Source: Leadbetterella sp964423865
GTDB taxonomy: Bacteria > Bacteroidota > Bacteroidia > Cytophagales > Spirosomataceae
DNA length: 31,130 bases
Assembly (NCBI GenBank): GCA_964423865.1
Contig: CAYRGN010000043.1
Location: 1-31,130, forward strand
Reading direction: 5' to 3'
The position numbers were made by a program, and so were the translations under genes. Position 1 is the first letter of the stretch, and every line of letters begins with the position of its first letter. The notes beneath the pieces are model-generated. The model saw nothing but the letters and a program-made list of their open reading frames with translations, did not search any database and was not told the DNA's origin. Of this stretch, positions 23,930 to 31,130 are shown in pieces.

Positions 23930-26107
23930 ATGAATTTTAATATTCTGCAATATCGTGTTGACCATGAATTAGAGCCTACTCTGATTAAGCGTCATCGTGA
24001 ATATTTACATTGGCCGCTGGTTTATTTTTTAGAAGAGAAAAAAAGCAAAAAAGAAGCATATGTTGGCGAAACAACAGACGTTTTAACCCGGTTAAAAACA
24101 CATTCGAAATCGGAAAAGAAACAAAACCTGCGTTTTGTTAACCTTATTCTCAGTGATTTGTTTAATAAGTCAGCCGCATTGGATATTGAATCCAACTTAA
24201 TCCGGTATATCGCTGCAGACGGTCAGTATGTATTACAAAATGGTAATCTGGGAATAGCTGATCACCAATATTATCAGCAAAAGGAGGTGTACCAGACCTT
24301 ATTCAGGGATATTTGGGATGAATTACGAACTATGGGGATTGCCAGGCATTCCCTTGAGCACATCGATAATACGGATTTATTCAAATATTCTCCCTATAAA
24401 TCTTTATCTAAAGAACAGGTTACGGGCCTAAAGATTATTCTAAACTGTTTGTTGGATGAAAATGCAAAAGTAAGCCTTATTGAGGGTGGGGCAGGAACCG
24501 GGAAATCTATCTTAGTTATTTTCCTGTTCAAGCTTTTAAAGACAGACCTCCATGATTTTAACCATTTGGATTTTGATGAGAATGACCAGGAGTTGTTTTT
24601 CCTTGTGAAAGAGGTTAAAGCAAAATATGGTGATTTGAATATGGCATTGGTCATTCCTATGGCGTCTTTCCGGAATACGATCTCCAACGTATTCAAAAAT
24701 ATTAAAGGTTTAACCCGTAAAATGGTAATTGGTCCTTCTGAAATGGTAAAGCAGGAATATGACTTATTGATTGTAGATGAAGGTCACCGGTTACGTAGAA
24801 GGGTAAACTTAGGTTCTTATTATGGTACGTTTGACACAAATACCGAAATTTTAGGCTTGGATAAAAAGACATCGTCTGAATTAGACTGGGTTCAGATCCA
24901 AAGTGAAAAGTCAATCATTTTCTACGATAAACTTCAATCTATTAAACCATCTGACGTTGCGCGGGAAAAATTTTATGAATTGAGAAGCCTTCCCACTACA
25001 AGGAAAGAAAAGTTGACGGTACAATTACGTATAAAAGGTGGAAATGAATATGTAAAACTAGTCCATCAATTATTTGACGACAGTAAGAAGCTTAAACTCC
25101 AGATTAAAAATACCAGCCTCTATGATTTTAAATTATTTGATGATCTGGACGAAATGGTCGAAAAAATCCGTATCAAAGATCAGCAAAAGGGTATATCAAG
25201 AATGGTGGCCGGTTTTGCCTGGAAATGGATCTCTAAAAAGGATAAGTCGTTGTTTGATATTCAAATCGGGGATACCCTGCTAAAATGGAACAGCGTAGAG
25301 AAAGATTGGGTTAATTCTCCCAATGCCGGCAAAGAAGTGGGTTGTATACATACCACTCAGGGCTATGATATAAATTATACCGGCGTTATTATCGGTCCCG
25401 AATTAGATTATGATTTTTCGACCGGCCAATTTGTGGTGTACAAAGAAAGGTATAAAGATAAAAATGGTAAAAACTCCATTAAAGACGACCGGGTGCTTTT
25501 AGATTATATTCTCAATATTTACAGAACTTTATTTCTCCGGGGTATGGAAGGAACATACGTTTATGTGTGTAATCCCAACCTGAGAAAATATTTCGCCCGA
25601 TTCATTCCTGCTCATAACAATAGGGAAGGGCAAAAACCTATTTTCTCCATCGTTAATAAGCCCAATGAATTTACTGTACCTTATTATGATCTCGAAATCG
25701 CGGCAGGAAGTTTCTCTGATCAGCAATCCGTGCAAAATGTAACGTACATTGAACTGCCCGATTTAAAGCGAAATGAAGACTATTTCGTTTGCCGGGTAGT
25801 AGGAGAATCGATGAACAAAATAATCCCGAATGGCAGCTTGTGTTTATTCAAAAAATATACCGGCGGAAGCCGGAACGGGCTAATAGTTCTGGTGGAAGGA
25901 AGCGAAATCCATGATACCGACTCCGGAGCAAATTATACTATTAAGGAATATTCAAGTAAAAAGAGCACAGATGAAGAAGGCTGGCGTCATGAGGAAATTA
26001 TACTGAAGCCTTTATCTACAGAACCCTATGAACCTATCGTTTTGAGAGATGAAGAAATTATGAATTTTCAGGTGATTGGGGTTTTTGTGAAGGTGTTAGG
26101 CGTATAG
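23930..26107 (+). CDS. GIY-YIG nuclease - DUF2075 helicase - S24/LexA-like peptidase fusion
   Basis: A 725-residue three-part protein of unknown physiological role. Residues 30-95 form a GIY-YIG nuclease: VYFL (Tyr32), AYVGET (Tyr44), Arg54 and Glu87 fit the catalytic set. About residues 165-580 are a DUF2075-type superfamily-1 helicase/ATPase, with Walker A GGAGTGKS at 186-193, Walker B DEGH at 283-286 and the late motif TTQGYDINYTGVIIGPEL. About residues 605-725 resemble the S24 peptidase of LexA/UmuD: GESM places the nucleophile at Ser627, and YTIKEY places the general base at Lys672. No helix-turn-helix is evident, so it is not a simple repressor. Coupling to the MazG-like gene suggests a stress-responsive or antiphage module (inference). 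DUF2075 proteins are poorly characterised. Confidence 0.85.
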   Translation: MNFNILQYRVDHELEPTLIKRHREYLHWPLVYFLEEKKSKKEAYVGETTDVLTRLKTHSKSEKKQNLRFVNLILSDLFNKSAALDIESNLIRYIAADGQYVLQNGNLGIADHQYYQQKEVYQTLFRDIWDELRTMGIARHSLEHIDNTDLFKYSPYKSLSKEQVTGLKIILNCLLDENAKVSLIEGGAGTGKSILVIFLFKLLKTDLHDFNHLDFDENDQELFFLVKEVKAKYGDLNMALVIPMASFRNTISNVFKNIKGLTRKMVIGPSEMVKQEYDLLIVDEGHRLRRRVNLGSYYGTFDTNTEILGLDKKTSSELDWVQIQSEKSIIFYDKLQSIKPSDVAREKFYELRSLPTTRKEKLTVQLRIKGGNEYVKLVHQLFDDSKKLKLQIKNTSLYDFKLFDDLDEMVEKIRIKDQQKGISRMVAGFAWKWISKKDKSLFDIQIGDTLLKWNSVEKDWVNSPNAGKEVGCIHTTQGYDINYTGVIIGPELDYDFSTGQFVVYKERYKDKNGKNSIKDDRVLLDYILNIYRTLFLRGMEGTYVYVCNPNLRKYFARFIPAHNNREGQKPIFSIVNKPNEFTVPYYDLEIAAGSFSDQQSVQNVTYIELPDLKRNEDYFVCRVVGESMNKIIPNGSLCLFKKYTGGSRNGLIVLVEGSEIHDTDSGANYTIKEYSSKKSTDEEGWRHEEIILKPLSTEPYEPIVLRDEEIMNFQVIGVFVKVLGV

Positions 26108-26285
26108 ATAATTGAGATTGATATTTACAATAAGATATTGATTTAATATCTGGGTTTTACATAACTTTTAATAATAAAGGTTATCAAACATAATATAATA
26201 ATAGATAAAGTGATTTTATGAAATCTAAAATTGGACCTATTAATTTTCTTAAAATTTTTAATGATAATATACTGCTTGATCTATT
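26108..26285. other. AT-rich intergenic region before the nuclease pair
   Basis: 178 very AT-rich bases. A weak hairpin agatatt/aatatct (26133-26151) lies 25 bases past the helicase gene and may end its transcript, although its tail is not T-rich. No TAnnTTTG promoter was found. A 30-codon frame from 26218 runs into the next gene (see rejected items). Confidence 0.45.
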
Positions 26286-29200
26286 ATGTCAAAGGAATTA
26301 TTTCTTCTAAAAACCTCAGCTAACTCCTCAATAAGAGGATATCATTTCCAATTCTTAAAAACGTTAGAAGCTTGGGTAAATAGCTATATAGATTATGAAG
26401 AGGAAATTTTTTGTGAAAATGAAGATGACTTTGTAGAGAAACACTTAGGTTCAAAAATTTACCGATTTAATCAGATAAAATGTTATACTAATGAATTTAG
26501 TTTAGGAAGCGATGCAATTAAAAGAAGTTTAGTTAATTTTTACAAGATATACCAATCTTTTAAGAGAGATGATTACAAATTAGAATTTCATTTACATACC
26601 AACTCTAAACCAAAAGATGGCAATCTACTTTCTGACTGGTTTATTAAACAAGATTGTTTGACTAACGAGTTATTAGCTTCTATTGAAGAAAATTTGCGCC
26701 CAATTTTAAAGGCTTATGATGAGGAACAAATGGATAATGAATATCTTATCCCATTTATTGAAAGTATTAAATGGAGTTTTGAAAGTAGAGAACCTGAAGA
26801 ATCTATAAGTATCTTAATTGATAATATAAAAAGTTCATTGTTAAAAATACCGGATTCAAAAATTACTCAAAGTCAGACTGAGTTAATTTTCGCACGATTA
26901 TATTATAAGGTAATGAGTACATCTGCTAACTCTGATAGTAAATTAAGACGCCTCACTCATGAAGATTTAATAAACACAATATCAGAGCAAGAGGATGATT
27001 GGTATGTTAAAACAAAGGGAGATTGGGCATCTTATCAACCAGAAGAATATACAATTGGCGATTTTATTGCTATTAGAGTTGCAGCTATACATTCTATGTA
27101 TACCCAATATTTAAATTATGACATTAAGTTTTGGATAAAGTTACTACAGGATGTCGCTATTAAAGAAACAAGGAACCAAGGCATTAAACGTAAAGCTATT
27201 TATGAAATAGTCGTTTTCTCTCTTAGAGTATTAAAAAAAATGGATAATAGAAGAGAGGATATTTTGTATTATCTAAACAGTATTGAACTATTCGTAAATT
27301 CAGAAGATCTTGATGAAGCTGTTATGCTTTTAAATTATATCAATGTAGCCAAGTCATATGAAGATTTTGAGATTCCAGTTGAAAAAGATGAGCTGACACA
27401 TTGGATTTCTAAATTGAGAATAATTATAGATAATGAAATTGAGTCATCTAATGATACTACCAGATTATGTAACCTTTATTTTATAAAGGGGAATTTTTTA
27501 TTTTTTTTCTCTAATACTTCAAATACGATTGCTAACTTAAATGAATCAAAAGGAAATTCAATCAGTTGGTATGAAAAAATTGAATCAAAACTTACTTTGA
27601 TTCCTCTATTCTCTGTTGAGAGATTATTATTCCTATTGGATAAGCAACTTAAATTTTTCTTGGAAAAGAGTTTAGACGTAAAAAGATTAGAAGCATTAAT
27701 ATCTAAGGTTGAGGATTACTATATAAATAATAGGGAAAAGAGTTTCGGAAATCTGCAAGAGCGAGCTATAAACTATTTAAAAAGTAAAAATTATTCTATA
27801 GCATTAAGCATTTTTCATAGATTAGATAGGGAAACTCTACATTATGAAAGACTTTACTTTAATACAATTATAAAAATATCTATTGGCGATTGTTACAGAA
27901 TTATTGGATTATCTTATGCCTCTATGAGATATTCTTCACTCGCTACTAATCAGATTATTGAAAATTGCGAATCGAAAAGTGACCTTTTAAAACTATTGCC
28001 CAAAGCTTTAATGTTATCGGTTAATGCATGTAACATTCAAGGAGATTGGATATTTCAGATTTTCTATATAAGGGCTTACTTTGTTTTTAGTGAGAAGTTC
28101 CTAGGCTATTATAATGCATCCCAAGAAGAAGATAAAAACGAAATTTTTAATAATTTGGTTAATATTTTCTTCGTAACCGATAGGTTTAATTTAATTTCAA
28201 AATCTAAATTATCGGATATTTTTCCTCTTGGTGCCGATTTTCATAAACAGGTTATTCAAGGTGTTAATGAATCAAGAAAGATTTTTCAAAAAGTTTCTAA
28301 AAATCAACTTTGGAAGCAACTTGAGAATCAAATGATAGCTTATCCCTTTAATGATTTTAGATCAGATAGGACTATCACTTGGAATGCATTGGGTATTGAT
28401 TGGAACGTAAGTTTCGAAATGGATTATGACATGCTTTTTAAAGTTGAAAGATTTGTGTCTTTTTTTCAAATACTTTTAGCCGATTTGAGCGAAGTTGATT
28501 TATGTCTTCCATTTAATGTAAGCGTAAAAGTGAAGTTTAACTATGATGAAGGCTCTACTATTACTATAAAACAAGTACATAAGAATAATCTTCAAGCATG
28601 GGATGTTTTAATATCAAATAAATTTAATGAAGACGAGGAACAACATTTTTTACAACTTTCGTCAACAATCATTTTAGAATTATCCTTATTAAATAATTCC
28701 AAACTCCTGAGCATTATCGAAGAAGACCTACTTGAAAGAGGTAAACTAGCTTCTAAATTGAACTATAATACTAATTTAGAATCGCTTAAAGAATTATTAA
28801 TTACTAGGGAATTCTTTGGAAAAGTATTTACAAACTCTAAAGTCAGAAAACCTTTTGAGTTTAAAAGTAATTTCAAAAGCACATTAAATGCGATAAAGAG
28901 TGAAGGGATTACTTATAATAAAGACTTTAATTTAACTCAAATATCCAATCGCTATAACAACATCATTAAATGCAATAAATACACGATCAAGCATATAATA
29001 AGAGATCCTAGAGTGAAAATCGCAATTAAAAGATTTAAATCAGAGGGATATTTAGATTGGCATATTCTTGCATGTATTTTTAACTCCAAAATCAATTTTT
29101 TAGTAAATGAATTGTTGAAACAGGGTTTTTCAAGGGAATTTTGTATAGAAGAAATAAAGCGGATTACTGAAATCCCGGAAAAAAGTAATGAGCAACTAAT

Positions 29201-29417
29201 AGTACCTATCGAAGAATTCACTTATGAGAAATTAAAAAAGGAAATGAATAGATATGTTCTTGCCACATTGCAGAGTTATGACCTAGAGTTTAAAAACGAT
29301 TCTCCTCCATATGAGGCCATTGAAGATTTTTTAATTCAAAGATACAACTTCAAAACAGATGATGTAACTCACCCTAATTATTGGGATGGTGAAGGATTGG
29401 ATCAAACAGAAACTTAA
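26286..29417 (+). CDS. Large protein with N-terminal Cap4/DUF4297-like nuclease motif
   Basis: 1043 residues. The N-terminal 120 residues carry a PD-(D/E)XK pattern of the dsDNA-nuclease type found in DUF4297/Cap4 proteins: GYHFQFLKTLEAW (18-30), the acidic ENEDD (44-48) and the catalytic QIK (63-65). In that family this domain degrades DNA when a sensor partner is triggered. The remaining 900 residues are not recognised: mostly helical with many paired aromatic/leucine helices (for example ALSIFHRLDRETLHYERLYF), suggestive of TPR-like repeats. I find no Walker A motif, so it lacks the ATPase normally fused to such nucleases in Avs proteins. Composition is strongly AT-rich, suggesting transfer. 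An Mrr-STAND gene follows by 55 bases. Confidence 0.7.
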   Translation: MSKELFLLKTSANSSIRGYHFQFLKTLEAWVNSYIDYEEEIFCENEDDFVEKHLGSKIYRFNQIKCYTNEFSLGSDAIKRSLVNFYKIYQSFKRDDYKLEFHLHTNSKPKDGNLLSDWFIKQDCLTNELLASIEENLRPILKAYDEEQMDNEYLIPFIESIKWSFESREPEESISILIDNIKSSLLKIPDSKITQSQTELIFARLYYKVMSTSANSDSKLRRLTHEDLINTISEQEDDWYVKTKGDWASYQPEEYTIGDFIAIRVAAIHSMYTQYLNYDIKFWIKLLQDVAIKETRNQGIKRKAIYEIVVFSLRVLKKMDNRREDILYYLNSIELFVNSEDLDEAVMLLNYINVAKSYEDFEIPVEKDELTHWISKLRIIIDNEIESSNDTTRLCNLYFIKGNFLFFFSNTSNTIANLNESKGNSISWYEKIESKLTLIPLFSVERLLFLLDKQLKFFLEKSLDVKRLEALISKVEDYYINNREKSFGNLQERAINYLKSKNYSIALSIFHRLDRETLHYERLYFNTIIKISIGDCYRIIGLSYASMRYSSLATNQIIENCESKSDLLKLLPKALMLSVNACNIQGDWIFQIFYIRAYFVFSEKFLGYYNASQEEDKNEIFNNLVNIFFVTDRFNLISKSKLSDIFPLGADFHKQVIQGVNESRKIFQKVSKNQLWKQLENQMIAYPFNDFRSDRTITWNALGIDWNVSFEMDYDMLFKVERFVSFFQILLADLSEVDLCLPFNVSVKVKFNYDEGSTITIKQVHKNNLQAWDVLISNKFNEDEEQHFLQLSSTIILELSLLNNSKLLSIIEEDLLERGKLASKLNYNTNLESLKELLITREFFGKVFTNSKVRKPFEFKSNFKSTLNAIKSEGITYNKDFNLTQISNRYNNIIKCNKYTIKHIIRDPRVKIAIKRFKSEGYLDWHILACIFNSKINFLVNELLKQGFSREFCIEEIKRITEIPEKSNEQLIVPIEEFTYEKLKKEMNRYVLATLQSYDLEFKNDSPPYEAIEDFLIQRYNFKTDDVTHPNYWDGEGLDQTET

Positions 29418-29472
29418 TCGAATAGCTCAGATTGTTTTCAAGTTATTTTTACTTCAATATATACTTTATAGA

Positions 29473-31122
29473 ATGGAATATGATTTTTTAGTTTTATCTC
29501 CGCATGAATTTGAAAATATTTCAAGAGACCTATTGCAAAAAAAGTTATCAACATTTATTGAAAGTTTTACAACAGGTAGAGATGGAGGTATAGATTTAAG
29601 ATATGCTAACGAAAAGGGCAAAAATACGATAATTCAAGCTAAGAGATATAAAGATTATCAGAGTCTCATCAATCACTTAAAAGGGGAGGTAGAAAAAGTA
29701 AAGAAACTTACACCTGATAGTTATGTAATAACAACAAGTGCAGGTCTTACTCCCGCTAACAAAGATACCATACAGAATTTGTTCTATCCTTTTATTAAAC
29801 AAACTTCAGACATATTGGGAAAGGATGATTTAAATAATCTGTTGTCAATACATAAGGATATAGAGCTCAAATACTATAAACTTTGGTTATCCAGCACTAA
29901 TATCTTAGATAGAATTCTACATAGCAAGATTTATAACCAATCAGCGTTTGAACTTGAAGAAATTAGGGAACAGGTGAAGCTCTATGTGCAAAACGAAAGT
30001 TTTAATAAAGCACTCGATATTCTGAGAAGCAATAAATATGTTATCATTTCAGGTATTCCGGGAATCGGAAAAACAACACTGTCAAGAATTTTGATATTGT
30101 ACTTGCTTTCTAATGGTTTTGATGAGTTTGTATACCTTAATCAATCTATTGATGACGGGTATGAATTTTTTCATGAGGGTAAAGCGCAGGTTTTCTTTTT
30201 TGATGATTTCTTAGGTAAAAACTTCTTCGAGAAAAAGAACAGTCTAAATGAGGATAATAGAATTGTAAAGTTTATTGAAAAGATTAAAAGGACACCAGAT
30301 AAATTATTGATATTAGCCACCAGAGAGTATATATTAAATCAGGCAAAGAATGCATTTGAAGCCTTTAAAATTAATGATATTGAAATAGCGAAATGTGTTC
30401 TTGATTTGTCATCTTATACCAAACTTATCAAGGCACAAATAATATACAACCATTTATATTTTGCTAATGTTCCTAATGGACATTTAGGAGATTTAGTGTT
30501 AGAAATCGAGGATGATTGGTTAGGCAGAAAGAAATACTTACAATTAATTGAACATCCAAATTATAATCCTCGAGTAATCGAAACTATTGTAAAAAGAAGA
30601 GTATGGGAACATTGTTTGGAGAGTCAATTTTCTGCAGTATTCAAATCTTTTCTTGATAACCCTGAAAGTGTTTGGTTATATGCCTTTGAAAACTCATTGG
30701 ATAAGTTTTCTCAGTATGTATTAATTGTATTACTTAGTACAGGAACACCTATTACAATTGAAGATTTAGAAATTGCGTTGAAAGAATTTCTGATAGTTAA
30801 TGCTTATAAGTTTCAAATATCTTACGATTCTATAGGATTTGAGAAAGCATTAAAAGAGTTAGAAAACACATTTATAAAAACACAAAAGGACCCCTATAAT
30901 ACATTTATTATTGAATACCAAAACCCGTCTATTCAGGACTTTCTGGTAAATTACTTAAAAGGAAAAAATGATTTGATAAGAAGTATTTTGGACGCTGTAG
31001 TTTTCAGTAATCAGTTTTTTACTATTTTTACTACCCTCCCCTCTGAGGATACAGAACAAAATAGGAAAATTCTATTAGATGAAATCTCCATGAGCAAGAT
31101 TTGCACACCAACCGGCCGATGA
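29473..31122 (+). CDS. Mrr-type nuclease fused to nSTAND3-like NTPase
   Basis: 549 residues from the ATG at 29473. Residues 1-110 are an Mrr-like restriction endonuclease domain: EFENIS with Glu14, GRDGGIDL with Asp41 and QAKRY with Gln55-Lys57. After a linker, a P-loop NTPase follows with Walker A GIPGIGKTT (194-202) and Walker B VFFFDDFLG (Asp244-Asp245); the DDFLG form and the preceding ALDILRSNKYVIISG resemble the nSTAND3 NTPases of antiphage sensors. A helical region follows, and the protein ends abruptly with MSKICTPTGR eight bases before the window end. STAND sensors usually have long C-terminal repeat domains, so this one may be truncated. The longer frame from 29386 overlaps the upstream gene and is less likely to be the start. 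Confidence 0.8.
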   Translation: MEYDFLVLSPHEFENISRDLLQKKLSTFIESFTTGRDGGIDLRYANEKGKNTIIQAKRYKDYQSLINHLKGEVEKVKKLTPDSYVITTSAGLTPANKDTIQNLFYPFIKQTSDILGKDDLNNLLSIHKDIELKYYKLWLSSTNILDRILHSKIYNQSAFELEEIREQVKLYVQNESFNKALDILRSNKYVIISGIPGIGKTTLSRILILYLLSNGFDEFVYLNQSIDDGYEFFHEGKAQVFFFDDFLGKNFFEKKNSLNEDNRIVKFIEKIKRTPDKLLILATREYILNQAKNAFEAFKINDIEIAKCVLDLSSYTKLIKAQIIYNHLYFANVPNGHLGDLVLEIEDDWLGRKKYLQLIEHPNYNPRVIETIVKRRVWEHCLESQFSAVFKSFLDNPESVWLYAFENSLDKFSQYVLIVLLSTGTPITIEDLEIALKEFLIVNAYKFQISYDSIGFEKALKELENTFIKTQKDPYNTFIIEYQNPSIQDFLVNYLKGKNDLIRSILDAVVFSNQFFTIFTTLPSEDTEQNRKILLDEISMSKICTPTGR

Positions 31123-31130
31123 ATAAATTC

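Noticed and set aside
26218..26310. 30-codon frame MKSKIGPINFLKIFNDN... ending inside the start of the 1043-residue gene
   Set aside because: Very AT-rich sequence produces such short frames by chance, and there is no promoter or homology. A leader-peptide role is possible but unsupported.
23091..31122. Complete integrative element with attL/attR
   Set aside because: No integrase, excisionase or relaxase is visible, and the only repeat of the tRNA end lies about 80 bases away. An island boundary remains possible but a complete element cannot be claimed.
1..31130. CRISPR array or cas genes
   Set aside because: No regularly spaced direct repeats with unique spacers. The only regular tandem arrays are the nuoI coding repeats and the 7-base units after dnaX.

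Overview
The window looks like a chromosomal segment of a Bacteroidota bacterium, most likely of the Cytophagales/Spirosomaceae type; the family level is inference. The evidence is a short protein with a type IX secretion (T9SS) C-terminal sorting domain, a BamD lipoprotein and a TonB-dependent-receptor-like protein with an N-terminal carboxypeptidase-regulatory-like domain, a Bacteroidota-style omega subunit, near-absence of Shine-Dalgarno sequences, and promoters matching the Bacteroidota consensus TTTG-N19-TAnnTTTG (best upstream of rpoZ and the tRNA gene).

Layout. (1) 107-8070, minus strand: fructose-1,6-bisphosphatase, 3-methyladenine glycosylase I, a DUF3820 protein, a lipoprotein, hybrid malic enzyme-phosphotransacetylase, a membrane-anchored paraoxonase-like beta-propeller protein and a DbpA-domain DEAD-box RNA helicase with a long leader. 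(2) 8466-12192, plus strand: a TonB-dependent-receptor-like outer-membrane protein and a DUF5009/HGSNAT-like membrane acyltransferase. (3) 12237-13979, minus strand: a small membrane protein and the overlapping pair folE-queD (7-deazapurine/pterin precursor synthesis). (4) 14162-18692, plus strand: dnaX, rpiB, a T9SS-sorted short protein, bamD and rpoZ. (5) 18765-21020, minus strand: a COG2509 FAD-dependent oxidoreductase followed by a CoA-pyrophosphatase-type Nudix hydrolase. (6) 21111-23026, plus strand: nuoI-nuoJ-nuoK as overlapping genes without the rest of the complex I operon; NuoI carries an unusual tail of nine 16-residue repeats.

(7) 23091-31122 is the accessory part. A tRNA-Arg(ACG) gene is followed within 80 bases by a second, broken copy of its own 3' half, split by a 14-base insert in the T-loop. 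Beyond it lie four plus-strand genes with a defence-island look: a MazG-like nucleotide pyrophosphohydrolase; a three-part protein joining a GIY-YIG nuclease, a DUF2075 superfamily-1 helicase and an S24/LexA-type peptidase; a 1043-residue protein with an N-terminal Cap4/DUF4297-like nuclease motif and no visible ATPase; and an Mrr-type nuclease fused to an nSTAND3-like NTPase. From about 26.1 kb the DNA becomes strikingly AT-rich (hand count 15 G/C of 60 at 27061-27120, against 37 of 60 at 10561-10620), so the last two genes were probably acquired separately from the first two. No integrase or transposase is visible.

The core intergenic regions contain several interspersed, often palindromic repeats: 42-80, 2668-2820, 6307-6380 and 15833-16156. 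The best candidates for undescribed biology are the MazG plus GIY-YIG/helicase/S24 pair and the adjoining two-nuclease pair, neither of which I recognise as a named system.
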